Origin: Callaeas wilsoni
Lineage: Eukaryota > Chordata > Aves > Passeriformes > Callaeidae
Assembly (NCBI GenBank): GCA_013398955.1
Contig: VWPU01009473.1
Location: 64,565-128,564 of the forward strand
Direction of reading: 5' to 3'
Length of the DNA: 64,000 nucleotides
Shown: positions 22,721 through 34,116 of the stretch, piece after piece
Position numbering within the stretch: the stretch's first letter is position 1
Layout: each line of letters opens with the position of its first letter
The notes under the pieces: generated by a model
Database searches by the model: none
Told to the model about the DNA's origin: nothing
What the model saw: only the letters and a program-made list of their open reading frames with translations
Position numbers and translations under genes: made by a program

Positions 22721-24992
22721 GAATCAGAGAATAATTTAGGACTTAGAGCCCTTCTGTTATCAACATACAACACACTAGCTATTTTAGGTATTCCATTCTA
22801 TCTGACAGAACAATGTAGTCTTACATTTTCAGAATTACATAAGTAGCAAAGAACAATATGGGAAAATATAAAGGAATTTGCTGATGTTAGTAACAGTTCT
22901 GAGATGCCACTGTCTATAATATGACTGTAGGATCAGTGCTGTCTATCACTATGGAGGTGCATAGGGGAGTAAATTCATATTTCTGGAAAAAAATACAGTG
23001 ATTTTCTACTCTTTGACAGCAGTACATTAAGTATCTTCCTTGTAAGATAGTCTTTCTGCATGTTCCTCCGGAGATATAAGTGTTGTCATTCCTGGGATCA
23101 TATCTGCCATAATATTGTTTATTTTCAGAAGTGGTGACTCTCATAAGCTCCAGAGAAAACTCAGATGAGACCTCAGTCATGTATCTACATTCTCTGAAAT
23201 GGGATTTATACAAACTGAGCATAGGGAGAGTTTGGTTTAGCACAAGGAGTCATGAGATTTCTGCTCTGTCAAACCAGCAGCCAATGACATAGAGGGGAAA
23301 TACATGAAAGTCAATGGAGTCAGTGAACTTAAATCCCATTTTGCAGGAAACATAAGACATCTTGCACAAGAATAGATCACCACAATACATTTTCTTCTTT
23401 ATATATAATCTATATGCTTTTAGTTTTCTCCCTGATTTTGCTCCTTTTGCTTAAGCATTTCTTCTCCCTCCATGGTGATTACACAACCAACATACTTTTT
23501 ATGAAAAGCAGCTGTAACTACTATGAGGCAAACAGACAAAATTATTTTAGTCTCCTTTGGTATAAAACAGCTCTAAGATACTTTCCTTGATCATTCAGTT
23601 GTCATTATTTACAAATTCTTTTCTTAAATGTGAAGAACCATGTTTCTACATGACATTCCAGATGATGCTTCACTACATTGAATTTTATCTTGAACACCTT
23701 TCTGGAACGCTAGTAGCTAGCAAATAAGCACTATGTCATTCAAATTTCACTTTCTTTTTATTCAAAATAAATCCATTTGAATTTGACCCACTGCCTCAAG
23801 GTTATGATTTATTAATATTCTTCAAATAAGTGTTTTTAGAGACAAATTAATACAGACTTTTGATGCAGATTTGCTGGAAGTTCATTAATTTCAAGAATAA
23901 GTATAATTATTTTACTTATTAATTTCTGAAATTCGACTTATTTGTCCTGAATATATTCGTTCCTTGAATGAGTAACTACACTAGCACTTTAATAAATGCA
24001 AATGAAGTGTGAACAAATATTTTCCTTTTAATCATCGAGTTGCATGAAAGAACGTGCATATACTATGACAGCATTGTAAGTGTTTGGCAAAGTTATTGTT
24101 TTATACATCTGTAATATGCTTAGAGTGACTTGATTTCTGCTGTTAATTCAAGTCAGTAAGTTCTCGGCTATAGCCAGCATCTTGCCGGGGGTGATGATGT
24201 AAACTAAACTCAAGGATTCTGTACTGATTGGTCAGCTAGGCTGAAAAGACTTCTCAAATAATCCCAAAGGGAGTTCTCAGTAAAAGGAAAATGAATTTTG
24301 CATTCTTCTTCTTCTTTTAATATCTGCTACTTACATTTTATATGTAACCCAGTTTAGGTTTTTTCTGTGCAGTCTATATAACAAAATCAAATACTAAAGC
24401 AGTACTTTTCAGATGATTGTATGAAAACTTGAATAATCACGTAGTGCCAATGTCTTTACACAAGTGCAATCATCAGTCCTAACTGTAGTGCCTCCAGGTA
24501 TAATTTCTGGTTTACTAGCACCCAGTGGAAGACATTTGATAAGATCAGGTTTTTAGGTGTATGTAATTGCTTGAGTTACTCAGAGCCAAGATAAAGGCAT
24601 ACTTGCCTGAATGCAAGCTTCAGTATTGTAAAAAATAACCTTGTTTAAGATCTCTGTACTCCCAAGTAGCAGTAAACATTTCCTATTTAATCTGGAAAAT
24701 TTATCCATAAACCCAAAATTATCCCAGTGTGAGCAATGCTCCATCGTCAGCTAGGATCAGAAAAGCTGGTGCAGACATGTGAAAGGACCTCCAGGTATCA
24801 GGAGTTTTTACTTGCCTACTGAAGGGTGTAATTTTGTACCTCTTAAGCAGAAAATTAATTTAGACAGTTTTTCATACAGTTAACTGGATATATCAAAAAA
24901 TCTTTCAGCTGAACTCTTGACAGTCTTTCATATCTAAATATGTTTGAGCTTCACAAATTAGTTGCCAGTGTGCATAGATACACTTAAGGAGC
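22721..24992. other. A+T-rich unique sequence with one long minus-strand frame
   Basis: No mobile element recognised. The minus-strand frame 22914-23243 (109 codons) is longer than expected. It has an acceptor-like 'CCCATTTCAG' ending at 23194, but no good donor, so it is only a weak extra exon candidate upstream of blocks A and B. Confidence 0.4.
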
Positions 24993-25697
24993 ATCACTGA
25001 AGAGAAAGACTTGGAGGTACTGGTGTACAAAAAGCTGCACGTGAGCTGGCGATCTGCACTTGCAGCCCGGAAAGTCAACCGTATCCTGGGCTGCATCCAA
25101 AGCAGTGTGGCCAGCAAGGAGATGGAGGGGAATTCTGCCCCTCTGCTCTGCTCTCATGACACTCCACTGCAGAACTGCATCCAGCTCTGGAGTTCCCAAC
25201 AAAAGGACACAGATCCGATGGAGCAAATCCAGAGAAGGGCCATGGAGATGATCAGAGAGCTGGAGCACCTCTCCTGTGGAGCCAGGCTTAGAGAGTTGGG
25301 GCTGTTAAGCCTGGAGAACAGAAAGCTTCAGAGAGACATTATAGTAGCCTTTCAGTACCTAAAGAGGGCTACAAGAGAGATGGAGAGGGATTTTTCACAA
25401 GGGTAATGTAGGACAAGGGGGAAAGGCCTTAAGCTGAAAGAGGGTAGATTTAAATTAGACGTTAGGAAAAAGTTCTTTATTGTTGAGAGCAGTGAGGTGC
25501 TGGAACAACTTGTCCAGCACCTCACTGGTGGAAAAGTTGAGGATGCCCCAGCCCTGGAAGCGTTCAAGGCCAGGTTGGATGGGGCTCTTCCACCACACAG
25601 CCTGTCTGGTGGAAGGTGGCAGGTGGCAGGGAAGCAGAGGACTTCGACCTGGGGGATCTTTAAGGTCTCTTCCAACCCAAATAATTCAATGATTCAA
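24993..25697 (+). mobile_element. Best-preserved CR1 LINE copy (5'-truncated)
   Basis: About 705 bp. It enters in ORF2 at 'GAAGAGAAAGACTTGGAG', passes 'ATCCTGGGCTGCATCCAAAG' and 'CTGGAGCACCTCTCCTGTGG', and ends with 'GGTCTCTTCCAACCCAAATA' plus two worn tail units (ATTCAATG ATTCAA). Its ORF2 remnant keeps one frame for about 225 codons, so it is the youngest-looking insertion in the window. It is same-strand with the copies at 14.9 and 53.9 kb. Confidence 0.95.
24994..25672 (+). pseudogene. CR1 ORF2 C-terminal remnant, one in-frame stop
   Basis: Reading from 24994, the CR1 ORF2 tail is followed in one frame: 'LHVSW', 'ILGCIQSSVAS', 'LRELGLLSLENRKLQ', 'VAFQYLKRA', then after a TAA at 25404-25406 the same frame resumes with 'LKEGRFKLDVRKKFF' and 'APALEAFKARLDGAL'. 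The stop falls in a spot that looks shortened by a small in-frame deletion relative to CR1 consensus. This is the segment following the reverse-transcriptase core; catalytic motifs lie upstream and are missing because of 5' truncation. Not functional. Confidence 0.9.
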
Positions 25698-28600
25698 ACA
25701 CCCAGTTGTCATGATAGTCTGAGAGCATAGGCGGCACTGAGTTCAGGAAATACAAAAGTTCCTTTTCATCACGGTAACTTTGTTTCTAAATTCCTTTTCC
25801 AGATTTTTATAAGCTGCTGCTTTTACTTTTGGTCATTCAAACAATTTTTTACAAAGTTTCTCTCTGGAGTGAGGATATTCACTTACATTACAGTAAAAAA
25901 ACCGTAAGAACTAAATAAAAAATTTCTATCACACCAATTATTTCCACAAAACCTGTACACATTATTGCAATGTAGATAAAAGGGTAGCATCTCATACAGA
26001 ACTGGATAAAATGTTTTGGATAAAAGACTAACTTTCATATTTTAAGGAGCACTGTCTTACACTCGTCATGAAAAAATCATTTTGAATTTCAAAAATCTGC
26101 TGGGAAGTGACAGAAATGCTTTAGAAACAGTAAGATTTAATCTCATTAGCTCAAACCTCTGAAGATGTATGGATTCTGTTTTTAACATGTCAAAATGTAG
26201 TTTGACCACTATTTTTCCTGCAAACGCCTACACAGCTGCAAAATTCTGTGCCTCTGATGGAATTAATGGTATTCTAAAGCAACTAAACAGGATTAGAAGA
26301 GAATATTTGAGAGAAAAAAATAATCTCATATTCATGAGGGTTTTTTCCTCAGTTTTGGTTCCAAGCAAAATGAGAATTGTTGTAGATATTCACTAAATTA
26401 ATTCTCTTGATACTAGGGTTTAATTAATCCAGAATGACAGTTGAGTCCACTTTCTTAATGTTCCATTGTAAATCATTTGGAAAGCTTCAGTTCACTTGAA
26501 TTTAGAAGCATTTATGCACTGCAAAAATGAAAACATTAATCCAGAATTATCGCTATGGAATAAATGTAATTCTATTACATTTCATGCCAAAAGCCTCCAT
26601 GCGCAAGACTAAAAATTGAGAGATAATTTTAAAATCAATCTCTCTAAGCATGAAAAAAGCCATATTTTACCTCCAGAGAACAAAATTCTATAAATTATGC
26701 AGAATTTTATTAATGATTAATTAACTGATTTTGGTTACTTCTGATGTATTAAGAGGTATATTAATCTTGCAGTCTTTGTCCATTTTTTACATGCTTAATT
26801 ATATAAAGGAACAATAATAATTGCAATCATGTTTGTGGTTTTGGCTAGCCAATGGCATGCAACTGATCTTGATTTCCTTTGAATTTTTTGAAATTCAGCA
26901 GTTGAATTGCTTGGAAGTTTTTTGAATGTGGATTATTTGAAAATTGCTCAGAATATATTATTCATGTTGTGCAGTTCACGAACTGAATTATACCACAGAG
27001 TTTGTATACCTTGAGCATATGAATCATTTCAGAGTGGAGAAAAATAACAAAAGGGCATGCCCTTTGTCAGGAAATATTCAAGCAACAATTTATACAAATT
27101 TTTTGAAGTTTCTGAAGTTCTGATACTCTGAAAAAATTCTCCATACCATCAGTGTTCTCTCAAACAATAAATACTCTGGTTCAAGATTATAAACAAAACA
27201 AATTCTGCTGTACTTAAGAATTAATTCTATTATTTACTGAGTTTTGTTGTCTTGTAGTAAAGGCCTGACATTTTAATAACTCAATAAAAAACTTGAGCAT
27301 TCTGCTGCTTTTAGTACTTTAACAATAGAGTTTGTATTGTGGCACTTCTGCTTTTGTTTTTCCTTTAAATATTATATATCTCTAGCACAAGGCCATCCAA
27401 AACATTGCATCAGCTGCAGCTTTCACCTCTCTGTTCCACCCCTTCTCTCAGAAACTGTTCTTTCAATATGTAAAATAGCAGCTCCTTGAATAGTTATTAT
27501 GCACTGATTATTATACAATTATTAAATATTAAACCCCACCATATTTGGCAGAAAGTTTTTGAAAAGTCCTGGTTGGTAAAGACCTATAGACAGTCATTGT
27601 GGTGTCCACAGAAAAGGGAAACGAAATGTTTAGAAATAGATGCAGAGCCTTGGCCTGGTAGAGTTGTACACATGGAACTGTCTTCCACTACAAAAAAATC
27701 TCCTGCAGACACCTGCTTCCCAAGGAGAGGTGCGAGGTAACCAATTTATGAGTTAAAGGAGATTTTCTTTATGAATTAAAGGAGATTTTCTCTATGTAGA
27801 AATACCTGCAGAACCAGCTGGACAACACGTTGAATTCAGGCCAGCACTACCATTTTTAAAAGACTTTTATTTTACAATTGTTTATGATAGTAATATATGA
27901 TTTTGATTTACTCATAGATAAAGAAAAACACCACTTCATGGGCACAAGGTATGCACAACATTTACTTGTCTAAACACTGAAAATCAAAGCAGATCCACAA
28001 TTTCAGTTATTATTGTTAATGGGAACCAGTCTTATCAATCAGTTACATTACTGTGGTTGGAAAGAAATAAAAGAAACCCAGAATAGGTGCCTTAACATAT
28101 TCTGCCTCTATGAATGTGAATATGGAACAAGGTTAATAATAAACCAAGGTTTTTCATGTATGTATTGCACAAATAAATTTTCTGCCCTTTATTGATCAAG
28201 AGAAGTAAAGTAGACAACAACGTATGAATTTTGAGCATGCCATTTCCTTCTTGAGTATATTTCTTCAGGAAAAGTATTTCAGTGTTATGTGTGTGTAGAA
28301 AATGCATGGACTGCAGAGAGAAATTTTCTTTCAAAGATCTCTTCTTTTGAACCTAAAAAGTAACAGTAAACAGGCACCAGTTTGTATTAGAAGGACAGAA
28401 CAAAATTTCATTACAAAAAAACCACCGCTCCAGTTGCTGGAGATTAATGGAGCGCTTTTCCCCTGGCTTGTTGTGTCTTGTAAAATATATGTTTCTGCAT
28501 GCTTATTAAGGAGGGATGAGGGACTACATGCACACAGAGAGTGCATTGCACTGCTTAAAATTGCTCATCACTGCCTTGCTGAAGAGAGTTATGACATTAT

Positions 28601-31600
28601 GGTATGTTAGGAGCAAAGCTGAAATCCATGGGCATTTAAGTCACTGTCAAGGTTTTAAAATGTGATTCAGCAAAAGCAGTTAAATAACTTTACATCATTA
28701 TGTATAAAACTAACACTTTTAAGTAAGTGAAAAATAAGTACTTTTTAATATAATGTGCTCAAAATGATCCCTAGTGAGATAAGGCATTATTTATCCTAAT
28801 GAAATTTTTAGCAATATTATATTTCTCTTTTCAAACTGTGTTAAGATATTCTTTATCACGTGCATTCACATTTACTGGTATTGCTGCCCCTTTTTTTATC
28901 AGACTCTATTTTCTATAGATAGTAGGAATTAGGGTTATTTCCATCTTATTAAGCTTTCTCAAGAAAGCCTTTGCACAAGGTCAGATTCCAAAGTCAGACT
29001 CACATTTTTCTGTGAGAAAATTTTCTTCAGTGTAGATCCATGCAACAGAGATAAGGACATGTCTGTGAGAAGGCTTATGCTTGCCAGGTCCCATGATCAG
29101 CTTTCTCTCAACCATACCCTTGTCTAATAGACAACCCATAGCTCAAGCTCAAAGCATTTGTAGTAAATTCAGAATACCAGACCCCAGCTGGTAGCACAGA
29201 GCAAATCGGAATGCAAAGCAGCAGCAGAGCATATTGGTGGACTAGTTTACTCATTTTCAGCACTGCTTATCTCCTATTTGTCTAGACTGTATGAAAGAAA
29301 ATTTGGAAGTGTTTAGGGACCCCAAAAGCTCTCTTATACTGGTTGTTGTACAATCAGCTAAATCCTGTGGCTGACTGTATTTGCAGATGGCCACTGTATA
29401 GTAAACATTCTGAAGTAAAAAGAAGCTACTGCAGAAAAAACCCGAACAAAAACCAAACAACACCACACTATCCCCAACACCCCAAGAGAAACAGCGTTTC
29501 AATTTTTGTCTCTAATAATTTTCTTACTTTCAGCTATTTCACAGAGACCTGAGATTTCACAAAGATTTTCAGAGAAATTTAAAGTAATGTAAAAAGGCAT
29601 TCGTAGAAGAATAACGGTTGCTCAGAACTAAAAATACATAATAAAATATATATTCAGCATTAATAGCTTCTAGGTTATCAAATGGTCTTAATTTTTTGTT
29701 AAAATATCTGGGTCGAAAGCTTAGTATCACCCAGTCATGTTTTTATTTTATAGATGGCAGTCTATATATACTTCTCAGTATACCTCGTGGATAAAGTCTG
29801 TTACGACAAACATTCTATAAAAATAGAACTATGAATTCACTCTTATTAAATGCTGTACACTATTCTATTAGCATTTTCCAGCTAGAACCTCAAAGAATAT
29901 ATAAATGAGAGTTAATTCTCAACAAGTTCTTTTAAATGGTAATTAAAATTATTGCAATATTTCGTAAGTGATTATATCAGAGTAGAAAGAGAATAGGTGG
30001 CAGGACAAGGATCACTAAGCACTGGAAGAAAGAACAAGATCAGAGTACAAGACACAAAAGTCACAGCATTCTCTGATCACATTAGCTTATTGTCTTCTGT
30101 GGAGAGTGTGTGCTTCTCTGAAAAGCATCTTCTACTGCTTCCAAAAATGCTTAGCGGCACTCTGCTTACAATCAAAATATTTTTTATTAGCATCCCTGTT
30201 GGTGATATTCCCCAGAACCAGAATGTCACAGATCAAATATTTATCACAGAGGTTGAAAGAGAATACAATACTCCTGCTCTTCTTGACAGAACCAATCAGG
30301 GTCAGTACACAATCCTTTGACTCTAAAGACAAAAAGAATTTGGGAGGAACAGCTAGATTTTTTTGTAGCATCTTCAGGAAATCTGAAATAATCCATGCAT
30401 TTTACCTGTCTTGATCCTGTTGAGTGTGACAGTTCAGAAGGGTTGATGTCCTCAGTGGACAGTGAAATTTAAACTGCCTTTGTCTGCTGCATGAATATGT
30501 CTGTTTGTGGTGAAATGACACCATTCAACTTGGCCTGGTTTCCAAACATGTCCCAGCAGCTTCAGTGTTCAGCTATGTTTAGTAAGGAATATTATTACAG
30601 GATCAAACAGAAGATAGTGTCCAGGATGCAGTGCCCAAAGACTCAAGTCTTATGTATGTCTCCATGTTTCAGCTCATATACCCCACAGAATAAAAACACA
30701 AGTGAAACCTAAATGAAACCAAAATCGAAGCTTTCCTTGCAGTTTGGCAGTTACAATTTTTTGAAGTAGAAATATCTCAAAGCTGAATTAGTAGTGTTGT
30801 ATCAGTTTAAACCTAGGGTTATAGCTTTAAGATTGACAGCTGTTTAAAAATTCCTGTTTGACAATCCTGTCATCGGCAAACACCCTAAGTGTACATAGAG
30901 CACTGGCTTTTGGCTACTTCTGTCCATCTGTTGAGTTCACACTGTGCCAAGTCATAAGTGAAGATGTTTCCCCCGGGCATAGAATTTAGGCTGCGATTGA
31001 GATAGAGAAGCAATAAACATAGTACTAAAAATTACCTCTTTGCAAGGTTTTTCTTTTTGCCAGGGCTTAATATACATACACCTTTAAAAATTGATTATAC
31101 AATGATTGTACCACACCTATTGACAAATTCAGTTTTTCAGTGAAAATAATTGGCTTGTGTTACTAAGGACTGAGTTAATTGCAAGAACTGAAACAACAGC
31201 TGGCTACTGATGAAACTTTTTATGAATACCAGTAAAATAAAATTGCAAGTGAAACATATGTTGTTATTCATCCAAGAATTGTCTTTGTCTCTCGGCATTC
31301 CTTTTCCACAATAGATAGATATTAAGCATTTACATCACCCTGTAAAGGATTAGAAAATGTCTCACACAACTTAAGCTCTTAATTAATCCACGAATATTTA
31401 TGTGTTAAAAGGAGAAAACTAAATAGGACCATTGTTCTTCTTTGATTTAATCAAAACCTTTCAGTAAATACTTGAAAATTATTTGCAGATAACAGAAAAA
31501 TGGTAAAATATATGGTAATTTTCATGGAAAATTCTGTAACCAAAGAAAAGGTAGTACATTTGCAAAAAATGTCTGTGGGATGGTGCTGAATGCATGAATA

Positions 31601-32649
31601 AATGAGCATCCTTAAATATTTTAAGTTGTATGTATGAAATTTCTTCTATAAAAATATGAAAAATTGTGTTATATTTTTATAAAACTACTTGTGAGTAGCA
31701 TCATGGTTTCTGACTGGCATATCATAGTGTTTTATAACACTCTAATCAACAAATATGTAATAAAGGAGGTAATGGCTCCAAAGAGCAGGAAAGTTCAGGT
31801 ATAGTTTCAGGCCAAAAAAAAAAAGTCATTGTCCTTCAGCAAGGACCTGATATGCCTAAACTCAAATCTAACTTAAAAATGATAGACAAATGACACGGAA
31901 TAATCAGAGGTGACCTTACAGGGATTATTTTAGCCTTACTGCATAGAAAATCTGTAAGGGGTCAGCCTTTGTTTCAGTAGCACTCCTCATCATGGTTGTA
32001 CATATCCTCAATAATCAAATGTTTGCAGCTCCCTATTTATCGGTATATTTTTGCTCAGTTGCAACGGTTTTGTACTGAAAAGTGAAGAAATGAAAATTGG
32101 TTAAGTTTTGATCCATGTTTTGAGTCAAACTAAATCCACAATTTAATGGAACAGCTTCTCACAAATTTTCATTTTTCTTCTTGTTGGATTGCAGTATTTC
32201 TCAGAAACACCAAAATAAATTGAGAACAAGATGTACCTTTTACCTGAACAAATGAAGATACACCAAAGCTGTATTTTTTCCGGGGATAAAAACCCAGCAT
32301 TCTGGAAATGCATTTAAAACACTGATTATCTCATCGTGTATCAGGCACTTTTAAAACTGAAATAGATCTAAGAGTAATTCAGGAGAAATTTAAAAAATCT
32401 TTTCCTTTCAGAAGTAGGAAAAGTGGCAACAAAGATTTTTTTTTATTTTCCTGGTATCTAGAGGGGACTCTGCCAGACTATTGCAAAAAAGAAACTGGTA
32501 GATTGCTGGAACAGTGCTGAACCAGAAAAAAAGTCCCTTGTATAAGGAAACAGCAGACAGACAAGACACTTATAGCATGCTGAATTTTTTCCATTGCAAA
32601 ATATTTTTCTGCTGTTAATTTTTCAGCAAAATTGAGCTCTACATTCAAA
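25698..32649. other. A+T-rich unique sequence, no gene seen
   Basis: No CR1 or LTR recognised in about 7 kb, the cleanest element-free stretch in the first half. Frames up to 107 codons (29997-30320 plus) show no domain. The part at 28420-28690 has balanced composition and could be conserved non-coding DNA. One small tandem duplication at 27746 is listed separately. Confidence 0.5.
27746..27796 (+). repeat. 23-bp tandem duplication
   Basis: A unit starting TTATGAGTTAAAGG and ending GATTTTCT occurs twice in direct tandem (27746-27768 and 27769-27791) with one substitution (G to A), followed by the first bases of a third unit. A recent local duplication. Confidence 0.9.
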
Positions 32650-32779
32650 CACTTTGGGGGTTATTAGTTGCTGGTGTATCTACTCCAAGACTGGCTATCC
32701 TTCACCTCCCCAAAACCAAAATCCTTAAACAAAAGTCCAGCTGTGTTAAGGCTTCCCAAAATCTCTTGCAGGAGGATAT

Positions 32780-33326
32780 TGTTATGATCTGTTTGTAAAG
32801 AGATGCCTGTGTCCGAATTAAGGTGCAAACAAGGCCACAGGCTGAAGTCAGTAATATGGATTGTGTTTAACAGTAAATGTAGAGAGACAGAAAGAAATAG
32901 GATGGGGTAGGTTGGGGGCTGGGGGGAGAGACGGGGAGACAAAACAGACTAAGTAGAGGATAACACCACAACAGGGATTCCTTTGGCGTCCTGCTTATCC
33001 TTCTTTGCCCTGGTCTTTGGTGGTGGGGGTCCTGGAGTCAGTCTTCTCAGGTACTACTTTATACAGTTTAACTCCTGGATATTCATGGGATATAGATACC
33101 ATTCCCATAAACTGAGGTGGCATATGCATTAACACTTGCTTCCTTTCCCACAGCCTGCCATGGTGGGAAATTTTGTCCAGATGGTAACCAAACCTTTAGC
33201 TCTGTTAGGCCTGGAATCAGCTCCTTCGGGCTGTGCCATGTGTGCTTCTCTCAAGCTCCATTGTGGTGGTTTGTCTTATGGGGACCTTGTTCTGAGATGT
33301 GCACCTGCATTGTCTAAGCCCTCACA
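32780..33326 (-). mobile_element. Probable LTR or endogenous-retrovirus-derived block
   Basis: A 547-bp block beginning TGTTATGATC and ending CCCTCACA, thus TG...CA, flanked by GATAT (32775-32779) and GATGT (33327-33331), a 4/5 match to a 5-bp target duplication. On the minus strand it has a TATA box (CTGTATAAAG, near 33057-33066). No clear AATAAA follows. Its wording is retroelement-like to me. An alternative is an internal retroviral segment: parts of the minus strand read as protein-like text in several frames, with a hydrophobic leader-like stretch near 32880. The two readings cannot be separated by eye. Confidence 0.5.
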
Positions 33327-33660
33327 GATGTACTTCAACTAGCTTTATCCATCCAAATTGTAGCTAGGTATTGAAATTTTGTTTGGACTCTTAATGACCA
33401 GTTGCAAGAAATGAGAATCTACACAGGGCAATTCATCCAAAGATATAAGGGGTGACACAGCCTCTTTGCTGGGGTTTAGTTGTCTCATTTGATTGTGACA
33501 AAGACTGAGAGGTCCTTTGTATGCCATGAACCTACATTTCAGGCGCACGAATTGAGGGAAATGAATTCTGTTGTAAGTTACTTGGGTAGTTAGTTTCCCC
33601 TGAAAGACAGTGGAATATCTTAAGTCAAGCCAAGACCCTTTTAAAATTGTTCTCTTCACA
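33327..33660 (-). other. Unidentified block with a 104-codon minus-strand frame
   Basis: Sequence flanking the probable LTR. The frame 33345-33659 on the minus strand is open for 104 codons and has fairly balanced composition, with no recognised domain. It may be host DNA, part of an older retroelement in which the LTR is embedded, or chance. The same applies to 32650-32779 on the other side. Confidence 0.3.
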
Positions 33661-34066
33661 TGTTAAATCCTGATTATTGTCGGTGGCAATACCGTGTTCC
33701 TAAAAATATCCTTCTCCCCCACCAAGATGCTTCAAACTCTTACATAATTTTATAAAAAGAAAAGAAGATGTTCAGTAATGCTCTCTAGATGATATCTTCA
33801 CCCTTTCCTTTCCTAGTCATTCTATCGCAGTCTGCTGTTCAGACGTTATCAATGAACAACATCACATTTAAGGGGGAAAAGGAAAAAAGAAAAAGAAAAA
33901 AGAGGCATTTATCTCCTAAGTATTACTCCACTCATGAGGAAGCACATTTCTCTTTACACAGGTCAAGTTTCAAGTCCTTGCCAACCATGTGGCATTGCTT
34001 AAACTTTTTGTCTCCCCTCTTTTTTTGTTTTGTTTTGTTTTTTCTTTCCATTTTGTTTCTCATAGG

Positions 34067-34116
34067 GGGAAGGGAAGGGAAGGGAAGGGAAGGGAAGGGA
34101 AGGGAAGGGAAGGGAA
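34067..34116 (+). repeat. (GGGAA)10 pentanucleotide microsatellite
   Basis: Ten perfect GGGAA units, preceded within 30 bases by a T/G-rich patch (TTTTG)n at about 34020-34040. Purine on the + strand, with G-triplets at every unit, so a candidate G-quadruplex or triplex former. Confidence 0.97.

Noticed and set aside
22914..23243. 109-codon minus-strand frame as a further exon of the putative gene
   Set aside because: There is an acceptor-like site at 23194 but no acceptable donor, and the base composition is no different from the surroundings. Kept only as a weak candidate.
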